From: Paraburkholderia agricolaris
GTDB lineage: Bacteria > Pseudomonadota > Gammaproteobacteria > Burkholderiales > Burkholderiaceae
DNA length: 64,000 bases
NCBI RefSeq assembly: GCF_009455635.1
Contig: NZ_QPER01000001.1
Location: forward strand, 3,410,001 to 3,474,000
Direction: 5' to 3'
Shown here in pieces: positions 56,980 through 64,000 of the stretch. A program made the translations under genes and the position numbers. Numbering within the stretch: the stretch's first letter is position 1; the number at the start of each line of letters is the position of its first letter. The notes below the pieces were generated by a model. The model was given only the letters and a program-made list of their open reading frames with translations. It did no database searches and was not told where the DNA came from.

Positions 56980-57954
56980 TTACGGCAGCAGAATCGTCGA
57001 GCCGGTCGTGCGGCGGCCTTCGAGATCGGCATGCGCGCGCCCCACCTCCGCCAACGGATAACGTTGATTGATGCTGGTCTTCACCTTGCCCGACACCAGC
57101 ATGCCGAATAGTTCAGCCGACATCGCTTCGTAATCGGCACGCTTCGCGATGTAGGTAAACAGCGTGGGGCGCGTAAAGAACAGCGAGCCGCGTCCGGCGA
57201 ATTCGGACGAGTCGATCGGCGGCAACGGGCCCGACGCATTGCCGAAGCTCACGAACATGCCAAGCGGTGCGAGGCAATCGAGTGAAGCCGTAAACGTATC
57301 TTTACCGATCGAGTCGTACACCACCGGCACGCCCGCGCCATTGGTGATCTCGCGCACCCGCTTTGTGAAGTTTTCACGCGTATAGACGATCGCATGGTCG
57401 CAGCCGTGCGCCTTGGCAATTTCCGCCTTTTCGTCGGAGCCGACCGTGCCGATCACTGTCGCGCCTAATGCCTTCGCCCATTGGCAGGCCAGCAAACCGA
57501 CGCCGCCGGCCGCCGCCTGAATCAGGATCGTGTCGCCGGCTTTCACCGGATAGGTACGGCGCAGCAGATATTGTGCGGTCAGACCTTGCAGCATCACGGA
57601 GGCCGCCTGCTCATCGCTCACCGCGTCGGGCACCTTGACCACTTGCGCCGCCGACAGCACGCGCTCCTGCGCATAGGCGCCCGGCGGACGCGCAACATAG
57701 GCCACCCGGTCGCCGGCCTTCAGCCCCGTCACGCCGCTACCGACCGCCGTCACCTCGCCGGCCGCCTCCATGCCCAGACCGCCCGGCAGCGGCAACGGAT
57801 AAAGACCCGTGCGGAAATACACGTCGATATAGTTCAAACCGACCGCGTTCTGCTTGACGCGGATCTCGCCCGCGCCCGGCTCGCCTACTTCGACGTCGAC
57901 CCATTTCATTACTTCGGGGCCGCCAGTTTTGTCGAATCGGATTGCTTTGACCAT
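56980..57954 (-). CDS. Quinone oxidoreductase, zinc-independent MDR family
   Basis: This is a medium-chain NADPH-dependent quinone reductase of the QorA type (324 residues from the ATG at 57954, which has AAGGAG five bases upstream; another ATG is one codon earlier). GLNYIDVYFRTGLYPLPLP and GMEAAGEVTAVG are family segments, and QAAAGGVGLLACQWAKALGA is the NADPH motif. It is distinct from the other oxidoreductase at 15760-16776. It probably protects against quinone redox cycling. Confidence 0.88.
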   Translation of the reverse strand: MVKAIRFDKTGGPEVMKWVDVEVGEPGAGEIRVKQNAVGLNYIDVYFRTGLYPLPLPGGLGMEAAGEVTAVGSGVTGLKAGDRVAYVARPPGAYAQERVLSAAQVVKVPDAVSDEQAASVMLQGLTAQYLLRRTYPVKAGDTILIQAAAGGVGLLACQWAKALGATVIGTVGSDEKAEIAKAHGCDHAIVYTRENFTKRVREITNGAGVPVVYDSIGKDTFTASLDCLAPLGMFVSFGNASGPLPPIDSSEFAGRGSLFFTRPTLFTYIAKRADYEAMSAELFGMLVSGKVKTSINQRYPLAEVGRAHADLEGRRTTGSTILLP

Positions 57955-58007
57955 CATGTCTCCTTGATGTGTGATCCAGTGTGATCGTGAAGCGCCGCGG
58001 TGTCGAT

Positions 58008-58397
58008 TCAGACCTGCTGCGTGAGGCGCAAGGTCAGCACGTCGAGAATCATGCGCGCGGTCGAAATGTTGGTGGCGCACGGAATATTGTGAACGTCGCA
58101 GGCACGCACCAGCGCGTTGATATCCGGTTCGTGCGGCTGCGGCGTCATTGGGTCACGCAGGAAGATCACCATGTCCACTCGCCCTTCCGCGAGTTGCGCA
58201 CCGATCTGCAGGTCGCCGCCATGCGGGCCGGACAACATGCGCTCGACCGTGAGGCCATGCGCGTCGCTAATGCGCGTGCCGGTCGTACCGGTCGCGATGA
58301 TGTCGCAGCGCCTCAGCGTATCGACGTATTCGCCGGCCAGTTTGACGATGTCGTCTTTCTTGTGATCGTGCGCGATCAGCGCAATACGGGTGGTCAT
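58008..58397 (-). CDS. mgsA: Methylglyoxal synthase
   Basis: This enzyme converts dihydroxyacetone phosphate to methylglyoxal, relieving phosphate-limited glycolysis (129 residues). [12 protein letters not shown] is the N-terminal substrate region, TGTTG the phosphate-binding loop, and [24 protein letters not shown] carries the catalytic aspartates (in parts). The C-terminal segment [15 protein letters not shown] is typical. Confidence 0.96.
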   Translation of the reverse strand: MTTRIALIAHDHKKDDIVKLAGEYVDTLRRCDIIATGTTGTRISDAHGLTVERMLSGPHGGDLQIGAQLAEGRVDMVIFLRDPMTPQPHEPDINALVRACDVHNIPCATNISTARMILDVLTLRLTQQV

Positions 58398-58474
58398 GAC
58401 GTAAGACTCCTGAAACCGTTGTGATTGTCGTTGTTGTAGTGATGAGCGATGCTGGTGCTTCGAAAGAGCCCCGT

Positions 58475-59257
58475 TCAGAACGTACCGGGGTAAGCACCGC
58501 CATCGACCAGCCAGTTCTGGCCGGTGATATAGCCGGCATGCACGCTGCACAGAAACGCGCAGGCACGGCCGAATTCGTCGCGATTGCCGAAACGGCCGGC
58601 GGGAATCGTCTTCATGCGCTGCTTGCGCGCTTCGTCGACGGAAATGTTTTGCGCCTTGGCCTGCGCCGCGAAGGTGGTGGCGATGCGGTCGGTGTCGAAC
58701 AGCCCCGGCAGCAGGTTGTTGATCGTCACGCCCGTGGCGGCCACCTTGCTGCGCGCCAGTCCCGCCACGAAGCCGGTCAGCCCCGAGCGCGCGCCGTTGG
58801 ACAGGCCCAGCACGTCGATCGGCGCCTTGACCGCCGAGCTCGTGATATTGACGATGCGCCCGTAACCGCGCTCGCTCATCCCGTCGATAGTCGCGCGAAT
58901 CAACTCGATCGGCGTGAGCATGTTGCTCTCCAGCGCGCGAATCCAGTCCTCGTGCGTGAAATTGCGAAAATCGCCCGGCGGCGGCCCACCTGCGTTGTTG
59001 ACCAGAATGTCCGGCTGCGGACAGGCGGCGAGCGCCGCGGCACGTCCTTCGGGCGTGGTGATGTCGCACGCCACGGTCTTCACTTCAACACCGCTCTGCT
59101 TGCGAATCTCCGCGGCGGTCGCCTCCAGTGTCTCCTGCGTGCGCGCGACGATCGTCAGATTGACGCCTTCAGCTGCCAGCGCTTCCGCGCAGCCGCGCCC
59201 CAGTCCTTTGCTGGCCGCGCAAACCAGCGCGGTGCGTCCTGCGATTCCCATGTCCAT
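58475..59257 (-). CDS. SDR-like protein with degenerate active site
   Basis: This 260-residue protein starts at the ATG at 59257, with AAGGA seven bases upstream. The fold is SDR ([49 protein letters not shown]), but the Tyr-X3-Lys catalytic pair is replaced in the segment [12 protein letters not shown], and the cofactor motif is ASKGLG instead of TGXXXGXG. It matches the subgroup called BKR_like_SDR_like. It may bind NADP without the normal chemistry. Confidence 0.82.
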   Translation of the reverse strand: MDMGIAGRTALVCAASKGLGRGCAEALAAEGVNLTIVARTQETLEATAAEIRKQSGVEVKTVACDITTPEGRAAALAACPQPDILVNNAGGPPPGDFRNFTHEDWIRALESNMLTPIELIRATIDGMSERGYGRIVNITSSAVKAPIDVLGLSNGARSGLTGFVAGLARSKVAATGVTINNLLPGLFDTDRIATTFAAQAKAQNISVDEARKQRMKTIPAGRFGNRDEFGRACAFLCSVHAGYITGQNWLVDGGAYPGTF

Positions 59258-59492
59258 GTGCGTATCCTTGTGACGTAATCGTGGCGCGGAACACTCCCGC
59301 GGTTGCCCAATGGCGGCAAAGTTTCCCCCGATTCTAGAAGAATCGGTGCCGGACTGTGCCGGGCCCCTGCAATCTCCGGTATCTTCCGGCGCCACTCTTT
59401 CGGTAAACTTGCGCCGTGGCGCGTCCGTCAGCCGGTTTCCGGCCGGGCGGCACGCCAAACCGATCCCTCTAGCCGCCGCTTGCGCCCCCGCC

Positions 59493-60143
59493 ATGACCCA
59501 GGACAGCCGTTTTCCCAATCTTTTCATCCTCGATCACCCGCTGATCCAGCACAAGCTGTCGCATATGCGCGACCGGGACACCTCAACCCGCACGTTCCGC
59601 GAACTGCTGCGCGAAATCACGCTGCTGATGGGTTACGAAATCACCCGTAACCTGCCGATGACCACGCGCCGCATCACCACACCGCTGGTCGACATCGACG
59701 CGCCCGTGATCGCCGGCAAGAAACTGGCGATCGTGCCGGTGCTGCGTGCCGGCATCGGCATGTCGGACGGCCTGCTGGAACTGGTGCCGTCGGCGCGGGT
59801 GGGCCATATCGGCGTGTATCGCGCCGAGGACCACCGTCCGGTGGAGTATCTGGTGCGCCTGCCGGATCTGGAGGACCGCGTGTTCATTCTGTGCGATCCG
59901 ATGGTCGCGACCGGCTATTCGGCCGTGCACGCCGTGGACGTGCTCAAGCGCCGCAACGTGGCCGGCGAGAACATCATGTTCCTCGCGCTGGTGGCCGCGC
60001 CGGAAGGCGTGCAGGTGTTCCAGGACGCCCATCCCGACGTCAAGCTGTACGTCGCGTCGCTCGATTCGCACCTGAACGAGCACGCCTACATCGTGCCGGG
60101 CCTCGGCGACGCCGGCGACCGCCTGTTCGGCACGAAAAACTGA
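59493..60143 (+). CDS. upp: Uracil phosphoribosyltransferase
   Basis: This salvage enzyme makes UMP from uracil and PRPP (216 residues from the ATG at 59493). The PRPP loop is in [21 protein letters not shown], and the uracil-binding C-terminal [16 protein letters not shown] is intact. Longer in-frame upstream codons lack support. Confidence 0.97.
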   Translation: MTQDSRFPNLFILDHPLIQHKLSHMRDRDTSTRTFRELLREITLLMGYEITRNLPMTTRRITTPLVDIDAPVIAGKKLAIVPVLRAGIGMSDGLLELVPSARVGHIGVYRAEDHRPVEYLVRLPDLEDRVFILCDPMVATGYSAVHAVDVLKRRNVAGENIMFLALVAAPEGVQVFQDAHPDVKLYVASLDSHLNEHAYIVPGLGDAGDRLFGTKN

Positions 60144-60594
60144 CAGCGGACTGAGAAAATCGAGCAGCGGCGCGTACAAAACGCGGCCGCCGCCCGGTTG
60201 ATGAACCGTTTCCACGCTGTTTCACGCTACGCGCCCCTCTGCCGCGCCCTCACGGCGTGATAAAATTCGAATCCGCTCAAAGAGCGGCTCGACTTGCACT
60301 GCCACCCGGTGCATCGCGCCTTTACGCGGGACCTGCCGGAACCGGCGCGCTTGAGGCGCCGCTGAGCCCCCCGCTGACCGCACTGCCCCGTCACCAACCG
60401 CGCTGCCGGCTTTCGGCTCCGCTTGCCAGGCCTGGCGGGGCGCGATCAAGCTGATGAAGGCCTGACACCGGGCGGTCCGGCGCCGAGCGGTTTAACATCG
60501 AGGCGCAAGGTCGCATTCACACGCGTAAGCGCCCGACATCGCAACGACAATTGCACTATGCGTGCGCCCACTGGCGCGCGCGACGGAGAAAGGT
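60144..60594. other. upp to yebC intergenic region
   Basis: No gene is supported here. A possible weak extended promoter element GATAAAAT is at 60259-60266 on the plus strand, and a GC-rich stretch of short inverted repeats follows. Small open frames on both strands have low-complexity, Arg/Pro-rich products typical of noncoding GC-rich DNA. Confidence 0.4.
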
Positions 60595-61323
60595 ATGGCG
60601 GGTCATTCGAAATGGGCCAACATCAAGCATAAGAAAGCAGCGGCCGACGCCAAGCGCGGCAAGGTCTGGACGCGGCTCATCAAGGAAATTCAGGTGGCGG
60701 CCCGCATGGGCGGCGGCGACATCGACTCGAACCCGCGTCTGCGGCTCGCCGTCGAAAAGGCGTACGACGCCAACATGCCGAAAGATAACGTCAACCGTGC
60801 GATCCAGCGCGGTGTGGGCGGTGTCGACGGCGCAAACTACGAAGAAATCCGTTACGAAGGCTACGGCATCGGCGGCGCGGCGGTAATCGTGGACACCATG
60901 ACCGACAACCGCACCCGTACGGTGGCGGACGTGCGTCACGCGTTCTCGAAGAACGGCGGCAACATGGGCACGGACGGCTCGGTGTCGTTCATGTTCGATC
61001 ACGTCGGCCAGTTCCTGTTCGGACCCGACACGCCGGAAGACAAGCTGATGGAAGCCGCGCTCGAAGCCGGCGCCGACGACGTGCTCACGAACGAAGACGG
61101 CAGTATCGAGGTGCTGTGCCCGCCGAACGATTTCCCGAAGGTGAAGTCCGCGCTTGAGGCGGCGGGCTTCAAGGCCGAAGTGGCCGAGGTCACGATGAAA
61201 CCTCAGACGGAAGTCGAATTCACGGGCGACGACGCGGTGAAAATGCAGAAGCTGCTCGACGCGCTGGAAAATCTGGACGACGTGCAGGAAGTCTATACAA
61301 ACGCCGCGATCGCCGACGAGTGA
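60595..61323 (+). CDS. yebC: YebC/PmpR-family transcriptional regulator
   Basis: This 242-residue protein starts [22 protein letters not shown], the family hallmark; GGAGAAAGGT precedes the ATG at 60595. The conserved [22 protein letters not shown] block is seen in parts, and the three-domain layout is intact. Family members act as DNA-binding regulators or, in recent work, translation factors for proline-rich stretches. Which applies here is unknown. Confidence 0.93.
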   Translation: MAGHSKWANIKHKKAAADAKRGKVWTRLIKEIQVAARMGGGDIDSNPRLRLAVEKAYDANMPKDNVNRAIQRGVGGVDGANYEEIRYEGYGIGGAAVIVDTMTDNRTRTVADVRHAFSKNGGNMGTDGSVSFMFDHVGQFLFGPDTPEDKLMEAALEAGADDVLTNEDGSIEVLCPPNDFPKVKSALEAAGFKAEVAEVTMKPQTEVEFTGDDAVKMQKLLDALENLDDVQEVYTNAAIADE

Positions 61324-61576
61324 GCGCGCCCCGGCGGCGTCCGGCGGCGTGGTTCGGCATCGAGCCACGCCCGCGCCGCCCGTTGGCCCTCGCGTTGCTG
61401 CTGAACGGGCATGTTGGCCGGGCGTTGGGTTTGAGCCCTTTGGCACCGCCTCCACCCGGGTTCGCCATGTGCCCTGCGCCGTTGTCCGGCTGCGGGCCCA
61501 TCGCAAACCTTGCTGTTATTCCACGGCTAAGCGTCATGCTTCAGCCGTTTATGGTTTTTAAGTCTCGGGGATTCAC

Positions 61577-62875
61577 ATGAAGTTACTCGTCGTCGGTTCC
61601 GGCGGTCGCGAACATGCGCTCGCATGGAAGCTCGCGCAATCGCCACGGGTTCAGCTCGTCTACGTAGCTCCCGGCAACGGCGGCACCGCCCAGGACGAGC
61701 GTCTGCGCAACATCGACATCACCGATCCGGCTGAACTCGCTGATTTCGTCGAGAAAGAACAGATCGCCTTCACGCTGGTCGGGCCGGAAGGGCCGCTCGC
61801 CGCGGGTATCGTCAATCTGTTCCGCTCGCGCGGCCTGAAGATTTTCGGACCGAGCAAGGAAGCCGCGCAGCTCGAAAGCTCGAAGGATTTCGCCAAGGCG
61901 TTCATGAAGCGCCATGCGATCCCGACCGCCGAATACGAAACCTTCGCCGACGTCGCCGCCGCGCACGCGTATCTGGACGCCAAGGGCGCGCCGATCGTGA
62001 TCAAGGCCGACGGCCTCGCCGCCGGCAAGGGCGTGGTGGTTGCGCAAACGCTGGAAGAAGCGCACGCCGCGGTCGACATGATGCTGTCGGACAACAAGCT
62101 GGGCGATGCCGGCGCGCGTGTCGTGATCGAGGAATTCCTCGCCGGCGAGGAAGCCAGCTTCATCGTGATGGTGGACGGCAAGCATGTGCTGGCACTCGCC
62201 TCGAGCCAGGACCACAAGCGTCTGCTCGACGAAGATCAGGGTCCGAACACCGGTGGCATGGGCGCTTATTCGCCCGCGCCGATCGTCACGCCGCAACTGC
62301 ATGCCCGCGTGATGCGCGAAATCATCCAGCCGACCGTGCGTGGCATGGAGAAAGAAGGTATTCGCTTCACCGGTTTTCTGTACGCCGGCCTGATGATCGA
62401 CGCGCAGGGCAATCCGAAAACGCTCGAGTTCAACTGCCGGATGGGCGACCCGGAAACGCAGCCGATCATGGCGCGGCTGAAAGGCGACTTCTCGAAGGTG
62501 GTCGAACAGGCTATCGCCGGCACGCTCGATACGATCGAACTCGAATGGGACCGCCGTACCGCGCTGGGCGTGGTGCTCGCCGCACACAACTATCCGGACA
62601 CGCCGCGCAAGGGTGACCGGATCAGCGATATCCCGGCCGAAACCGCGGATTCGGTCACGTTCCACGCCGGCACCACCCTCACGGACGGCAAGCTGACCAC
62701 CTCCGGCGGCCGCGTGTTGTGCGTGGTCGGTCTGGCGGATTCGGTGCGCAGCGCGCAATCGGTCGCGTACGAGACGATTAACCAGATCTCGTTCGACGGC
62801 ATGCAGTATCGCCGCGACATCGGCTACCGCGCATTGAACCGCAAGCACGACGTCAAGACCGACGGCAAGCACTAA
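61577..62875 (+). CDS. purD: Phosphoribosylamine-glycine ligase
   Basis: This ATP-grasp enzyme carries out the second step of de novo purine synthesis (432 residues). VVGSGGREHALAWKL opens the N-terminal domain, the ATP-grasp domain includes KADGLAAGKGVVVA and IVMVDGKHVLALASSQDHKR (in parts), and FNCRMGDPETQ is a metal-binding segment. It precedes hemF, the usual order in Burkholderia. Confidence 0.98.
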   Translation: MKLLVVGSGGREHALAWKLAQSPRVQLVYVAPGNGGTAQDERLRNIDITDPAELADFVEKEQIAFTLVGPEGPLAAGIVNLFRSRGLKIFGPSKEAAQLESSKDFAKAFMKRHAIPTAEYETFADVAAAHAYLDAKGAPIVIKADGLAAGKGVVVAQTLEEAHAAVDMMLSDNKLGDAGARVVIEEFLAGEEASFIVMVDGKHVLALASSQDHKRLLDEDQGPNTGGMGAYSPAPIVTPQLHARVMREIIQPTVRGMEKEGIRFTGFLYAGLMIDAQGNPKTLEFNCRMGDPETQPIMARLKGDFSKVVEQAIAGTLDTIELEWDRRTALGVVLAAHNYPDTPRKGDRISDIPAETADSVTFHAGTTLTDGKLTTSGGRVLCVVGLADSVRSAQSVAYETINQISFDGMQYRRDIGYRALNRKHDVKTDGKH

Positions 62876-63116
62876 GCCACAGCCCCACTTGCCCGCGTGC
62901 CGCGCCAACGGCGCTACACTGCGGGTTTTCGCGATCGTTGCGGCGCCCACCGTACCCTGTGGGCGCGCGCCGCTTGACCGGCGTGTCACCCGGCGCGAAT
63001 GACCGGAATGACCGTAGCGCCGCGCCTTCGCAGGAAAGTCCTGACGCAGGCCCGGCCCTCGCCCTTCAAGAAGAACCCGCGGCGCGACCAGCGTGCCGCC
63101 CTCAGCACCTGCATTC

Positions 63117-64000
63117 ATGACCGATTCGAGCTACGACGCACAGGCCGTGCGCAGCTGGCTGCAAGGCCTGCAAACGCACATCGCGGACACGCTCGGCGCG
63201 TTCGACGGCCAGCCGTTCGCGACCGACGCATGGCAGCGCGCCCCCGGCGAAAAGCTGCGCGGCGGCGGCTGCACGCGGATTCTGGAAGGCGGCAACTTCT
63301 TCGAGCGGGCCGGCATCGGCTTTTCGGACGTCGCGGGAAACGCGTTGCCGGGTTCGGCGAGCGCTGCGCGCCCGCAACTGGCCGGTCGTGGTTTCGAAGC
63401 CATGGGCGTCTCGCTCGTGCTGCACCCGCACAATCCGCACTGCCCGACCGTGCATATGAACGTGCGTCTGCTGATCGCGACCAAAGCCGGCGAAGAGCCG
63501 GTGTTCTGGTTCGGCGGCGGCATGGATCTGACGCCGTACTACGGCTATGAGGAAGACGCGCAGCATTTCCATCGTGTCTGCCGCGACGCGCTGCAGCCTT
63601 ACGGCGCGGACCTCTACCCGAGCTTCAAGCGCTGGTGCGACGAGTATTTTTTCCTCAAGCACCGCAACGAACCACGCGGCATCGGCGGGATTTTCTTCGA
63701 CGATTTCTCGGCGCCAGGCTTCGATCAGTCGTTCGCGATGCTGAAAAGCGTCGGCGAGGGATTCCTCAAAGCGTATATGCCGATCATCGAAAAGCGCCGC
63801 AACATTCCGTACGGCGAAGCCGAGCGGGACTTCCAGGCATACCGGCGCGGCCGTTACGTCGAGTTCAATCTGGTCTTCGACCGTGGCACACTGTTTGGGC
63901 TGCAGAGCGGCGGACGCACCGAATCGATTCTGATGTCGATGCCGCCTGTGGTGAACTGGCGCTACAACTGGCAGCCCGAACCGGGCACGCCGGAGGCGCG
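63117..64000 (+). CDS. hemF: Oxygen-dependent coproporphyrinogen III oxidase, N-terminal part (cut by window edge)
   Basis: This haem pathway enzyme oxidatively decarboxylates coproporphyrinogen III to protoporphyrinogen IX. 294 codons are visible from the ATG at 63117 to the window end. Conserved segments include [24 protein letters not shown] (in parts), [32 protein letters not shown] and [15 protein letters not shown]. The last part lies beyond the window. Confidence 0.97.
   Translation, partial: MTDSSYDAQAVRSWLQGLQTHIADTLGAFDGQPFATDAWQRAPGEKLRGGGCTRILEGGNFFERAGIGFSDVAGNALPGSASAARPQLAGRGFEAMGVSLVLHPHNPHCPTVHMNVRLLIATKAGEEPVFWFGGGMDLTPYYGYEEDAQHFHRVCRDALQPYGADLYPSFKRWCDEYFFLKHRNEPRGIGGIFFDDFSAPGFDQSFAMLKSVGEGFLKAYMPIIEKRRNIPYGEAERDFQAYRRGRYVEFNLVFDRGTLFGLQSGGRTESILMSMPPVVNWRYNWQPEPGTPEA

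Noticed and set aside
60257..60454. A 65-codon frame (MIKFESAQRAARLAL...) in the upp-yebC gap
   Set aside because: No ribosome-binding site, Pro/Arg/Ala-rich composition and no domain; probably noncoding.

Overview
The window is a 64 kb piece of a chromosome from a GC-rich betaproteobacterium. Gene order (tpiA-secG-tRNA-Leu-nuoA to nuoN; leuA-pssA-psd-ilvC-ilvH-ilvB; kdpFABCDE; purD-hemF) and protein sequences point to Burkholderiaceae, most likely Paraburkholderia. This is an inference from recognised families, not from a database search. There is no prophage, insertion sequence, CRISPR array or obvious genomic island. It is core-genome DNA with densely packed genes and many visible intrinsic terminators.

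Layout. 1-14036 (minus): a complete respiratory complex I operon nuoA-nuoM, with nuoN cut by the window edge. 14194-15631 (minus): tRNA-Leu(GAG), secG, tpiA. 15760-21258 (minus): a quinone oxidoreductase, pnp, rpsO and an amino-acid-type ABC substrate-binding protein. 21444-24537 (plus): a lipoprotein, then a beta-carbonic anhydrase next to a SulP anion transporter. 24671-31792 (minus): branched-chain amino acid and phospholipid genes leuA, pssA, psd, ilvC, ilvH, ilvB. 32155-34456 (plus): an ECF-like sigma factor with three small companion proteins. 34645-37310 (plus): a metallophosphoesterase, a GT4 glycosyltransferase and diacylglycerol kinase, preceded by a PHO-box-like direct repeat. 37511-41943 (plus): a TetR regulator, a LOG-family protein, an SDR and an ArnT-like glycosyltransferase. 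41996-47616 (minus): DUF924, truncated haemoglobin, FtsX-type permease, DUF4126, an SMR (Gdx/SugE) exporter behind a two-hairpin guanidine-II-type riboswitch, and kdpE. 47609-55360 (minus): kdpD, kdpC, kdpB, kdpA, kdpF and an extra 37-residue ORF. 55706-64000: a membrane protein of unknown function, a quinone oxidoreductase, methylglyoxal synthase, an SDR-like protein, upp, a YebC-family regulator, purD and the first part of hemF.

The most interesting observations are regulatory or contextual. (1) A CTGTCAC-N4-CGGTCAC repeat stands just upstream of a COG2908-type phosphoesterase, a GT4 glycosyltransferase and dgkA. This looks like a PlcP-Agt-type lipid-remodelling cassette under PhoB control, with DgkA attached. 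(2) Two hairpins with ACGA and ACGG loops precede the SMR exporter, which fits a guanidine-sensing riboswitch. (3) A 43-nt structured element fills the start of the ilvB-ilvH gap. (4) A 37-residue membrane ORF is translationally coupled to kdpF, with an OmpR-type direct repeat upstream.
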